From Xanthoparmelia taractica (lineage: Eukaryota > Ascomycota > Lecanoromycetes > Lecanorales > Parmeliaceae): a stretch of DNA of 64,000 nucleotides. The notes beneath the pieces are model-generated. The model worked only from the letters and a program-made list of their open reading frames with translations. It was not told where the DNA came from and searched no databases. Numbering within the stretch: the first letter of the stretch is position 1; every line of letters begins with the position of its first letter. This document shows, in pieces, positions 32,897-44,100 of this stretch. The translations under genes and the position numbers were made by a program. Where the stretch lies: contig MU853189.1 in assembly GCA_033085395.1 (NCBI GenBank), positions 124,001 to 188,000 on the forward strand, written 5' to 3'.

Positions 32897-33191
32897 TTAA
32901 AGTATTATAATTATGGACAAAGAGATACCCCGAAAATACTTCCATGAAACGATGGTCGCAACACCGACGCGGGTGTAAAAGCCAGCTTGTCCCGGAATGA
33001 TTTCTAGGGCTAGACACAATACACGCTCTTCTTCTATATCCGTTGCGTGGAAAGACTGCTTTGGCCGAATAATTGGGAGAATTGAGATGGACGACGGTTT
33101 GTAGCCTGTCACATCCGGATCAAACCTGCCTATGAAAACATTATCGTAATTTCCCGATTCCAGAAGGATATTGTCTTCATAATCCTGTCGG
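32897..33191 (-). pseudogene. Out-of-frame C-terminal part of the HET gene
   Basis: In another frame the sequence continues with about 98 codons resembling the usual HET-protein C-terminus (LCLALEIIPGQAGFYTRVGV, then VSWKYF). It is disconnected from the upstream frame by the 25-bp duplication at 33194-33243. Confidence 0.7.
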
Positions 33192-35015
33192 TCAGTGTCC
33201 TCTTCGAAATCCCATACGAGTGTCCTCTTCGAAATCCCATACGTAGGCTGGCAGAATTGACCCCTGAACACTCAATCTCCCACCAGTGACTTCCCCAAAC
33301 TTATTCAAATCGGCCATGTTCGTCCTGATATCCAGCAGCTCGTAGCAGCTTTCTCCCTGCTTGGATTCATCCACGAGCTCGTCTGTCACAACAATTCCAT
33401 CTATCGAGCTCCAGTCAGAGACAAGATCCCAATTGATGTAAGTTGCATCAATAGATGACCATGACCAAGTCGGAGCTCGATAACTTGCCGGAGGAGAAGA
33501 CTTCCTAAAACCTCTTACTTTTTCAGTGTTCCAAAGTTGGTCTGGACTTAGGTGTGGCGTTCGCCAAAGCAAACCGCGAGCCAGATCGCTTTTCCAGAGT
33601 CCTGCGAAATATCTGTCGCCGGTCATTTTTTGGTATTGAGTTGCCACTCCTGATAGTGCTGGGAGCATGTCGCTTTTATACGATAGCTCACATTTCGTGT
33701 AATGTTCCACGATATCGTACCAGACATTGTGTCTGCCGAGCGGTCCAAAACGTGATATTTGAGAATCAAGATTTCTTAAAGCGTCAAAGCAATCCTTATC
33801 GTGAGTGTAGAGAGGCGGCTTCTCATCAGGGTGTCCCTCAGAGGCATGTTTGCTCTCACACACCCATTCAAGTTCAAAACTTCCAAATTTAAGAATTCGT
33901 CTGGACATGATGATTTCTTGCACGACCCATCCTCGACTTTCTAACGGTGGGACTCTACCAAGCGAACTGATCCCATCGGATGTCCTGAGATCGGGTATCT
34001 TCATCCAATCCCCAACTCTGTCTACTCGGCTTAGAAACATGGTCGACTCATCTGAGCCGCTAAGACGGATAGGCAAAGGACTCGGCTGCACTATGGCTGG
34101 ATGTCTGTCGAAGAAGCATCCCACGGATCCTTCTGAGGCCGCGGATGCGGCAATACAAATTTTTGCACAAGCATAATATGTCCCCATCTTCGAACTCTCA
34201 GTCTCCCAATCAGCTTTGGCAGCTTTGGAGTCTTGGTCTTGAAGGATACACAGAGAGTCAATCCAAAGATACTTTATTCCTAGATATTGAGTGACAGTCA
34301 CTGCATCTTGGAACGTCTTTGACAAATCACTGAAATCTATATTCAGGCATCGGCTTCGGATGTTTTGTGTCGTCGTTGTAATTATTGGCCTTGGACCCCA
34401 ACAATGGCTGAGGATAGCGTATTCACCATTCATTCCATGTGTCTCGCGCAGGCATATCCTATCGTAGGTAATCTCGAGTATCCTACTCGGTAGATTACCA
34501 ATGTCACTTGGATGTGACTTGCATCGACTATGCAGATTGATACAATCGCTCAACCAAGATCTTGCACGCAGGAGATTTTGAGGACTTCCAGTGTGTGGAT
34601 CAGCTATCGGATCCGGATATATGAACTGCATATTGTCTATGGAGAAGAATAAGTTGCAAATCCCAAATACTTGTGGAGTCTTACCTGGTATAAGTAAATC
34701 TATGCCTGCTTGCATACCAGCATAGGATATACTGATTGCTCTTGGCAGGGAGCTCGCATCGATCAGACGATAGTAGAGCCATACCTGAGAATCCGCCTCT
34801 TTCTCCAGGCGACCGGGCCAGGCAGAGACCGTGATTTGAACACAGAAGTTACAACCTTCTCGTGCATGATGTTTTAAAGTTGCGAAAGAAGAGTGATGAG
34901 GGTAAAAGAATGGTCCCTTACTGGTTGTCCTAAATGATGAATGAGGCGGAACTGGGCCATCTATAAAGTAATCCCTGGTGTGGAACGCAATCTTCTGGCA
35001 GACGAAGCAAAGCAT
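33192..35015 (-). CDS. HET-domain (heterokaryon incompatibility) protein, C-terminally frameshifted
   Basis: About 607 aa from the ATG at 35015, chosen because the upstream in-frame ATG at 35081 lies inside a transposon end. The N-terminus has a Cys pair region (MLCFVCQKIAF, REGCNFCVQI). The HET domain starts near residue 199 with GEYAILSHCWGP, followed by LSKTFQDAVTVTQYLGIKYL, WIDSLCILQDQDS and, later, RGWVVQEIIMSRRIL. HET proteins trigger cell death on contact of incompatible strains. The frame ends early, at RRGH, because of a 25-bp tandem duplication. The gene lies between transposon relics. Confidence 0.8.
   Translation of the reverse strand: MLCFVCQKIAFHTRDYFIDGPVPPHSSFRTTSKGPFFYPHHSSFATLKHHAREGCNFCVQITVSAWPGRLEKEADSQVWLYYRLIDASSLPRAISISYAGMQAGIDLLIPGKTPQVFGICNLFFSIDNMQFIYPDPIADPHTGSPQNLLRARSWLSDCINLHSRCKSHPSDIGNLPSRILEITYDRICLRETHGMNGEYAILSHCWGPRPIITTTTQNIRSRCLNIDFSDLSKTFQDAVTVTQYLGIKYLWIDSLCILQDQDSKAAKADWETESSKMGTYYACAKICIAASAASEGSVGCFFDRHPAIVQPSPLPIRLSGSDESTMFLSRVDRVGDWMKIPDLRTSDGISSLGRVPPLESRGWVVQEIIMSRRILKFGSFELEWVCESKHASEGHPDEKPPLYTHDKDCFDALRNLDSQISRFGPLGRHNVWYDIVEHYTKCELSYKSDMLPALSGVATQYQKMTGDRYFAGLWKSDLARGLLWRTPHLSPDQLWNTEKVRGFRKSSPPASYRAPTWSWSSIDATYINWDLVSDWSSIDGIVVTDELVDESKQGESCYELLDIRTNMADLNKFGEVTGGRLSVQGSILPAYVWDFEEDTRMGFRRGH
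33194..33243. repeat. 25-bp exact tandem duplication in the HET gene
   Basis: Units 33194-33218 and 33219-33243 are identical. As 25 is not a multiple of three, the duplication shifts the frame. Confidence 0.95.
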
Positions 35016-35041
35016 ATTGTCCAATATTGCACCAAAAAATA

Positions 35042-35243
35042 ACGTACTTGATGGGGTTTCGAGAATCCTTAATAAGCACACGTTAGCGCATAGAGATGGT
35101 TGGCCAAATTTTAGATTTGTGGTGTTCTGTAGAGAGACCCTTCCTGACTGATCATTACTATATACGGTTAGACTAGTTTTTCTTTGGTGGGCTGACTAAG
35201 ATTCTCGTAACCCAGTCATTCTCGAAACCCCATCAAGTACGTT
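35042..35243. mobile_element. Short TIR element, internally deleted derivative of the 30668-32104 family
   Basis: It is flanked by TA. The left end reads ACGTACTTGATGGGGTTTCG and continues with the same subterminal sequence as the right end of the 1.4-kb relic (AATAAGCACACGTTAGCGCA). The right side matches the relic's left subterminal region (GTGGGCTGACTAAGATTCTC). About 200 bp, non-coding. It lies 26 bp upstream of the HET start codon. Confidence 0.8.
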
Positions 35244-35931
35244 AATGTTTGTTCAACGCGAAAGTGATCGTCGGCAAATTAGGAACGGTGTTGGACATTT
35301 CCCAGCCTTGCCAGCCTTGCCAGCCCAGCCTTGTCACATGTCCGAACTTTCGCCCTTTTCCATAATATCGATCTACTCTTTTTTGCAAAACCCTATGCGG
35401 GAGCTCGGCCTTAACGAATCACTCCGTCACTTTTTGTCTGGACGATTACTTAAGAAGAGTGGAAAATAAATCGCGATATATAAGTATTATAATAGCTATT
35501 TCAACTTTCTAATTAGATTAGAATTAAAGCTATTTAATTAATAATATAATATAAGTATATAGAAAAATTCTCTTATTACATTAGAGACTATATCGTTATC
35601 GCTATAGCTTTACGTAAGTATATTAATTCGAAGAAGTCTTTAGCGAGAAAGAGATATATAAATAATATATTAAATATTAATAATAAGAGTTCTTCGTTCT
35701 TTTAAGCTATGAAGATAAATATAATAAAAATAAATATCTCTATTACGTTTACATTAAAGATATTTAATTTAAAATCTATTATAATATTTTATAAAATAAC
35801 GATATCGTTATTAAGATTTAATATAATTAAGTTTATCGCTATTAAATTAATTATTTAAATCTTTAAATAATAAAAGATATTAAAAAATAAGCTTTAATTA
35901 GATATTAATTAGCTAAAGTCTATCGCTTATA
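35244..35931. other. AT-rich decayed repeat DNA
   Basis: The first ~220 bp are of ordinary composition with a small CCAGCCTTG repeat near 35300. From about 35460 the sequence is extremely AT-rich with TA-dominated codons, like RIP-decayed transposon DNA. No coding content is readable. Confidence 0.5.
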
Positions 35932-36203
35932 CGGGTCGGAAAGGTGTGGTATCTGTTGAACATAGTCGTTTTTAACTTTTTTTCAACTTTTTTTAAAAAA
36001 TCATATCTTTTTAATCTATTTATAGAATTTTATAATTATATAAGCGTTCGCTTAAGCTTTTTATCTATTTTTAGAATATAAAAAAATATTACGTAATATA
36101 TTTATTAAAAACTCAATGGAAGTATGGGATATTCTATACCTTTCGATATGGTATTCGAAAAACTGGTCCCATACCATCAAATATACCACACCTTTCCGAC
36201 CCG
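35932..36203 (+). mobile_element. 272-bp MITE, copy 2
   Basis: Same TIR (CGGGTCGGAAAGGTGTGGTA) and interior as the copy at 31160-31429, in opposite orientation, with TA on both sides (35930-35931 and 36204-36205). Its right TA is also the left TA of the adjacent Tc1/mariner relic. Confidence 0.9.
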
Positions 36204-36205
36204 TA

Positions 36206-37847
36206 GGGCTGACAGCCAAAATTCTTGAATATCTTTATTTTTCAGCTATGATTCTTCATGTAGCTACGAATATACTCATTGGCCCGCTTAGTTAAATTGT
36301 ACGATCGTACGTCACCTCCCTCGCGACCCTCTCGATACTCGTTACCTTCCTTTAAACGAATTACCTTCGTAATATATCTCGATATACGCTTAATTTAAGC
36401 CTAAATTCTCTTCTAAGAAAGATTCTTTTAACACTTAATTTAAGCTCGTTTCGTCTTAATTTAAGTTCTAAATGTATTTTTTTTAATAATTTCTCGCTTT
36501 ATTTAGAATCAATAAGACTTAATTATATTAAGATCTAATGAATTCTCACATTATAGTAGACGTATAATTTCTTATTTTATAAAGACTAATTTCTAAAACT
36601 TGAAAGCATACGCCGAGGTCTTATTCTTTATTATAATAATTTTAGGATAATCTTTTTTACACTTCGTAGCGAATTTAAGAAGCTTAAGAATAAATATCTA
36701 TTTTTGATAGCGATATTAATTAATTTCCCTCTTTTTCCCTAAAATAGTAATCTTCTTATTCTCGATATTAAATCTTCATTTAGACTTCTTTTTAGAAAGA
36801 TTTCGAAATCTTATACGACGTAAACTCGTTATTAATTTCCATTTCTTCTTAATCTTTAATTCTAGCTCTTTATTTATCTTAACTAGATTCGTCTTATATT
36901 ATCTCTTTTCGACTACGATTTCTTTAATTTAGATATAAAATAATCTCTTTTATTATACGAGAAATAATCTTAAAAGATAAACTTTATAATTTCTTAAAAA
37001 CGACGTCGAATAATAGATTTAATATAGATCTTATTGCATTAACGCTATTAACGTATGCGTTCTCGTCTCGAGTTTAAGATAATATTAATTTCGTTACTTT
37101 AGATTATATTCTTTTATTATTCGATAGTTTAATTCTTATATCGAAGCGTAAATTAATAGCGAGCTTTTATTATAACTTTCGTAACTTCGTAAGAGATAAC
37201 TTCTTCGTCGTTTTATATAATCGAAAGTTATTACGCTTAAGAACTCGAAAAATAGTCGATAATAAGATTTTCTACTTAGTAGTAAATATAAATAAGATCT
37301 TTTTACGATTATAACGATTCTTTCGAATAATTATAATAATAGCACTCTCGAGCTCGAGTATAATAAATAATAATCGTCTAGATCTAGATATATTCGCGAC
37401 GTATTCTAATAGAAGCTTCTTAGACTTAATTAAATTATAGTCTTAATCTCGTATCTATTTAATTAATCGAGTAATAATTAATAAACTAATTTCGATAATT
37501 ATAGTAATAATTTAACGAGTTATTTTAGTCTCGATTAGGATTAATACTTATAGACGTATATCGTTATTATAATAAATACTCTAAGTATTAGATATCTTAA
37601 AATATAAAGAAGATAAAAAGATTAAAGAAGATTAATCTTAAGAAAGTTATATTTGTATTATATTCTTTCTCTTTTTTCTATCGCAAGTATATTTAATATT
37701 AATAAAAAAAAATTAAATCTTTAAGAATCTTAAAATATAATCGTTAAAGTATATAGAAAGAATATCGCTTATATAGAAATTTGTATATAAAGTATAGATA
37801 TCTTATACATAATATTGATAGATTTTTGAGAAATTCGAAGTCAGCCC
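36206..37847 (-). mobile_element. RIP-decayed Tc1/mariner transposon
   Basis: Ends GGGCTGAC and GTCAGCCC are inverted and flanked by TA. On the minus strand around 37220-36960, despite many stops, a transposase-like path is readable: LLSTIFRVLKRNNFRLYKTT followed by KKLSLTKLRKL, which fits the helix-turn-helix part of fungal Tc1-like transposases (pattern RVLKRxGxRLYKTTKKPxLT). The rest is heavily AT-shifted. The element is inactive. Confidence 0.65.
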
Positions 37848-38125
37848 TATTAAGAATATCAAGGGCTTAGCATTTTAGAACTTTTGATACGGATCTTCGT
37901 ATAGATTTCTAAAATTTACTATATCGTAATAAATAATAATACTTATATAATATAATATATAGCGCTAGAATCCTTATATTAAGACGATTATATCTATATA
38001 AGAAAGTCTATAAATCTTATTATTCTAATAAATTTAATCTAAGATATGTGAAATAAAAATAAAAATCTATGCCAAGGATTCTCAAGCTTCCTGCACACGC
38101 TAATAAGCGGGTTAACGAAACGTAG

Positions 38126-41100
38126 GTTAAACCCAACGTGGGCCACTCTGAGGGTGCACTCTGAGGGTGCATCAGGTATAACAAGCGTAATCAAAGTCTT
38201 GCTGTCTTTACAACATGGGATTATTCCTTCAAATATCAAGTTCAATACTCCAAATCCAAAAAGTAAGCCACTAGATACTTCCAGATAACCCTATCTAAAT
38301 TGCGCCAGTTGCTTTTAAAGAAAACCGTCTCGAGATTCCAACAAAACCAATACCGTGGCCGCAAGACCGCAGTAAACGGGCAAGTATAAATTCATTCGGA
38401 ATCGGAGGAACAAACGCCCATGTAGGTGTTTTGGCTTCAATTCAGTTATTCCCATGAAAACTGATAAATTTATTGACACCATCGTAGGTAATTCTAGAAT
38501 CTCCCAATGAGTATCTTCGTGTTCAGAAAGGGGTATCAGACGTTGGCATGGCAGACACCCTTCCCCAGTTACTTGTCTTTTCTGCAAATACCCAGGAGTC
38601 CCTGAGTCAGCAGCTCATCAATAACACAAGATATCTTGAGAGATACCCTAATCGGGTGTTTGACATAGCTTACACCTTAAATCAACGCCGAGAGCATCAT
38701 GTGTACAGGACTTTCTGCACTGTTGGCAATCACGGAGCGATGGGCAAGGCCGCGACGATAGCAAAAGTCCCAAGTACAACACCAGACCTTGTGATGATCT
38801 TCAGCGGCCAAGGCGCTCAGTGGCCCACGATGGGCAAAGAACTTATGCTCACGAGTTTCGAATTTCGACGTGACATTGGAGCAATTGATAACATATTGCA
38901 GAGCTTACAATATCCACCAGCTTGGAACGTCGAAGGTAAGAGCTATCTCTCGCAGATGTTGCAAACTTCCATTCATTATTTGTTCCGTTTCCAAAGCTCC
39001 TGCCTGCTTGTTGGATGCTTGCTAATAGTTGCAGATGAACTGTTCAAGATCGACTCAACCGAACTTCACCACGCAGAGCTGGCGCAGCCACTGTGTACCG
39101 CTATCCAGATAGCTCTTGTCAATGCATCTCGCAGATCGGGCATCTAGCCAAAGGCTGTCATTGGCCATTCCAGTGGTGAGATAGCTGCGGCTTATGCAGC
39201 TCACGCTATCTCGTTCCGGGAAGCTGTAATCATTTCTTATTACAGAGGCTATGTCGCCAAGAAATCGTCTTCGAATGGAGGTATGGTAGCGGTCGGTCTC
39301 GGCGCAGATGCAGCTTCAAATTTTTTGAAGGAAGGTGTTGTAATTGCTTGTGAAAACAGCCATTTGAGTGTGACTCTTTCTGGAAATATGAAAGAGCTTG
39401 AAACGGTGATGGAGCAAATTAAGGAAAGTAAGCCTGATATACTAGTTCGGAAATTGAAGGTAGAGATGGCATACCATTCTTGTACGTGGCTGGCTCTGTT
39501 CTGCACATAATTGCTGATAGCTTTATAGACCACATGGTATCTCTGGGTAAAAGATATCGCCATCTTTTGGAAGAAGACCTGGCTAATAGTCATAAACTAT
39601 CGATTTCCTCCGAGGATGTTTGCACAAGTCGACATCTTGATAACGTGTTTTACTCGAGCGTAACGGGTGGAACTATCGAACTTTCCGTGGCAGTGAAACC
39701 CGCCTATTGGCAGAGCAATCTGACCTCTCCGGTCCGATTTCACTCAGGGATGCGCACATTAATGCAGCACCAGCGCAATAATATATTTCTTGAGGTTGTT
39801 CCTCACTCCACTCTTGCTGGACCGCTTCGGCAAATATGCGCCGAACTTGGGTCCGAATACCTCTACATTCCCACAATGGTCCGAAATAAGGAATGTGCAG
39901 ATACGCTGCTCTCAGCATGGGGTCAGCTTCATCAGCAAGGGATTCTTATCAGTTTTGAGCATCTGACACATGGCGGTAGTGTGCTCCCTGCTCTTCCATC
40001 GTATCCATGGGACCATAGCGCATCATACTGGTACGAAAGTCAGCTTTCCAAGGATTGGAGGTTTCGAAAATATGGACATCATGGCCTTCTCGGCTTGCGT
40101 GTGGCAGAAAGCACAACATATGAACCTTCTTGGAGAAACGTCCTGTCACTTGAGGACGAACCATGGCTTTACGATCATAAGATTCGAGGAGACGTAGTTT
40201 TCCAGTTCGCTGGGTACTGTGCTATGGCTGGCGAGAGTATGAGACAGGTGTCTGGAGTTGCCAACGGGTACAGCCTGAGGCATGTTATTGTTCACTCCGC
40301 CTTAGTGCTGACACACTCCAAACCAGTGGAGATGATCACAACCCTACGGCCTCACAGATTAACCGATTCATTGAAGTCCGAGTGGTTCGAATTTACAATC
40401 TCATCAAACTCCGGCTCGACATGGATCAGCAATTGCGATGGTCTCGTCAAACCTCGTCAAGCGGATCTTGCGCAGTGCGGAGGCTTCCAAATTTATCCTC
40501 GCAGAGTCTCTCGTTCTAGATGGTATGAAGTCATGAAGCAAGCTGGATTCGAATATGGGCCTGACTTTTCCGGGCTTACAAAGATCACATCATCAACGAC
40601 AGAGAGCCTGAGTCTTGGAGAGATTGAAAATCATTACCAAGAAGCACCCTATGTATTCCACCCAACAGCAATAGACGCTTGCTTGCAGCTGCTCCTCGTT
40701 GCAATGTCAAAGGGTCTCGGGCGCAATTTTGGTCACGTTGCTGTGCCTACCAGAATTGAAGAGATCGAGGTAGCTCGGAGCGCATTGATAATGAGTGCTC
40801 AAGCAGGAAATTTAGCTACAACAGAAACCTTGGGGGTAGATTGTGTCTCAGAAGGCCGGACTTGTCTACGTATTCGCGGTGTATACTTAGTTCCGATGGA
40901 CAACGAGGGAGATTCGGACTCAGCGTGGGATCGGCATGCCGCTGCTCGTCTAGAATGGGCCCCGGACTTTGATTTCTTTGATACAACATCTCTCTTTAAG
41001 CCTCCAGAATCAAACGTCAAAGAGACGATGCTCCAAGAAGAGATGACTCTACTCTGAATAGCAGAATCGGTAGAGAGACTCCGGTTTTCAGAGACAGACC

Positions 41101-44100
41101 AATGGTATTTCAGAAAGTACCGAGACTGGCTCCAGAAGGAAATAGACCGCGCTCAGGACGGCCTACACCCAATCGTCAGAAATTGCAAGCAGCTCGTCAA
41201 TTTGAATACTTCCGTACGGCGAGATCTTATTGAAGAGCGCCTAAAGCAATTATCCGCTATAGGTATTAAGGCACCCCTTGCCACAGGTATTAAACGCATT
41301 AGTGACAACATTGAAGCACTCTACACTGGAAAAGCAGATGAGCTTGACATTCTTATGCAAGAAGATACTCTAACGATGATCTATAACGTCGTCAGCTTTG
41401 GACATGGCCAGTTTGTTCGACTGCTTTCGCATGCGAAGCCGAATCTTCGGGTGCTGGAAGTTGGCGCTGGAACTGGTGGGACGACGGCCTCCATTGTTCA
41501 GGATCTCGTTGATAAGGACGGATATCCTCTATACTCACTCTATTCATTCACAGATGTCTCTGCTGGATTCTTTCCCCATGCAAAAGAGCGGTTTTCCTAC
41601 GCGTCAAATATAGACTATATAGTCTTCGATATATCCAGAGATCCCATCGAACAAGGCTTTGAGATTTAATCTTACGACCTCATTCTTGCACCCAACGTTA
41701 TTCACGCAACACCATGCCTGCACGCGACGCTATGCCATCTCAGGCGCCTTTTACGACCGCATGGCCATCTGGTGCTCACAGAGATCTGTGGCCTAGCCCG
41801 GGCTCCGAATTACATCTTCGGAAATTTCCCTGGCTGGTGGCTAGGTGAGGGAGATGGCCGGCCAGATGAGCCATACGTCTCGGTAGATCGTTGGGACGAG
41901 GAGCTCAGGAATGCAGGTTTTACCGGCGTGGATACGACGGTTCTCGATGCTGAAACGCCCTACCAGTACTGTGCTGTTATCGTCTCCCAGCCGCTCCTTG
42001 ATCTTCATAGTCGCTCTAATTGCGGGGCGACTACAATTCTTTGTGACCAGAAAACCAGCAAGATCACCAAAGATCTCGTTGCGAAAATGCAAGCTTTAGG
42101 GATTGATCATACCGTTTGCGAATTTGGTGATCGCCTCCCTCAAAGTGAAAGTGTCATTAGCACACTCGACTTAGAGTCGTATTTCTTTGAGATTATTTCA
42201 GAGGATAGATTCAGAGCCTTCCAAGAGGTACTGTCTGAACAAGAACATCGATTAATTCTCTGGCTGACTAGACCGTCCCAAATCTTATCCCAAAATCCTC
42301 GATCTGCGCAAACAATCGGGGTTGCACGTAGCATTCGTTCGGAGTTAAATATGCCTTTTGTGACACTTGAAATTGACCCAAGAGAAACAAAATTCGGAGA
42401 ACTAGTCATGCAGGTTTTTGGGAAAATCACAAACAGGAAAGACGACGGTACCCTTGCACCGGACAGAGAGTATGTTGTCGATGGCGGTGTCATCAAAGTT
42501 GGAAGATATCACCCGTTCTCCCTCCAGACGGAGCTGCGGGAGAAATTTAGCCACCCAGTTACCGATTCTGTGATAACTCTTGAGACTATGAAGCCTGGTC
42601 TGATGCAGACTTTCCAATGGTCTAGAAGAGCTTTGCCGGAGGAACTAGGAATGGATGAAATCGAGATCCAAACTGCGGCTGTTGGATTGAATTATAGAGT
42701 AAGTCGAACATTATCTTGCTAGAATGGGCTACTAAGTAATGCTTCAGGACGTGTTTCTTGCCATGGGTATTCTGAAACACCGCTCTGCTGAAGGGGTCCA
42801 TCTTGGTATTGATACTACTGGCACGATCCGGAGAGTTGGACTCAATGTCAGAAGCTTTGCAACAGGTGACAGAATCTTTGCGCTTGCACCTCACGGCTGC
42901 ATCACAGATAGGCTGGTTCTCCCAAGTTCGCTCGCCGTCAAGCTGCCGGATCGATTGAAGTTCGAAGATGCCGCAACAATGCCTTGCTGCTTTGCTACAG
43001 CGATATACTCCTTACTAAAAGTTGGTGGGCTAATCAAGGGTCAGGTAAGTCCTCAGCTAGTGCCCCACTCCAGCTTATCCTTGAGAGCCACGTATTTCAG
43101 AGTATCAACAAGCACCTCCTGACCAGGCAATCCAGACTGTATTAATTCATTCAGCTTCTGGTGGGGTTGGTAATGCTGCTATACAGATCTGTAACATGGT
43201 CAATGCTGAGGTAAGAAGTTCCTTCGATACACGATTGACTGCCATCTCACGAACAAAGGTTTATGCAACCGTGGCAACGAAGAGAAGGTCAAGCATCTGA
43301 TGGACAAGTGCCAGCTTCCTAGGAATCATATTTTCAACTCAAGAAATTCCTCTTTCCTTCCAGATCTGATGCGTGAGACCGAGGGTAGAGGAGTGGACCT
43401 CGTCCTCAACTCGCTTTCTGGCGAACTGCTTCATACATCATGGAAATGCGTAGCCGAATTTGGAAAACTTATAGAGCTTGGAAAAAGAGACATCTTGGAT
43501 TTCGGCCAGCTCGAGATGAACATGTTTGAGGCGAATCGTTCCTATTGCTGCGTAGACATTGCGCATCTCGTACAACATAGACCCGAGCAGATGGTCAGGT
43601 AAGCCAACAGCCTTCGAGACCTTGAGTGCACGGTATCTGAATGCTGAAACTCACTCCAGAATTTTGGAGGATTGCCTAAAGCTGTACGAACAGGTTCATG
43701 TGACGCCGCTAAGACCGCTTCACACGTACGAAGCCGGTCATACTACGGAGGCGCTTAAGAAACTGCAGAATGGCGATCATATCGGCAAAGTGATCTTGAG
43801 AATGCCACAGAATGACTACGAAATCTCTAGCGTTCGACCAACCGGCCATCTTGCTCTGGACCCCAAGGGATCGTATCTTCTAGTGGGGGGTCTGGGAGGA
43901 CTTGGCAGATCAGTTGCGACTTGGATGGTCGAGCACGGCGCTCGGAGTCTCATATTTCTTTCTCGCAGTGCAGGTCTCAACGAAAGCGACCAAAATTTGT
44001 TCAAGGAGCTCGTGAGCTTGGAATGCGCCGTGTCCGCCGTTGCTGGCATGACCCAAAGTATGGAAGATGTGAAAATAGCCATATCGTCAGCACCCAATCC

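Noticed and set aside
35015..35081. Upstream ATG for the HET protein
   Set aside because: The extra 22 codons lie in and next to the TIR end of a transposon; the normal family start fits the ATG at 35015.
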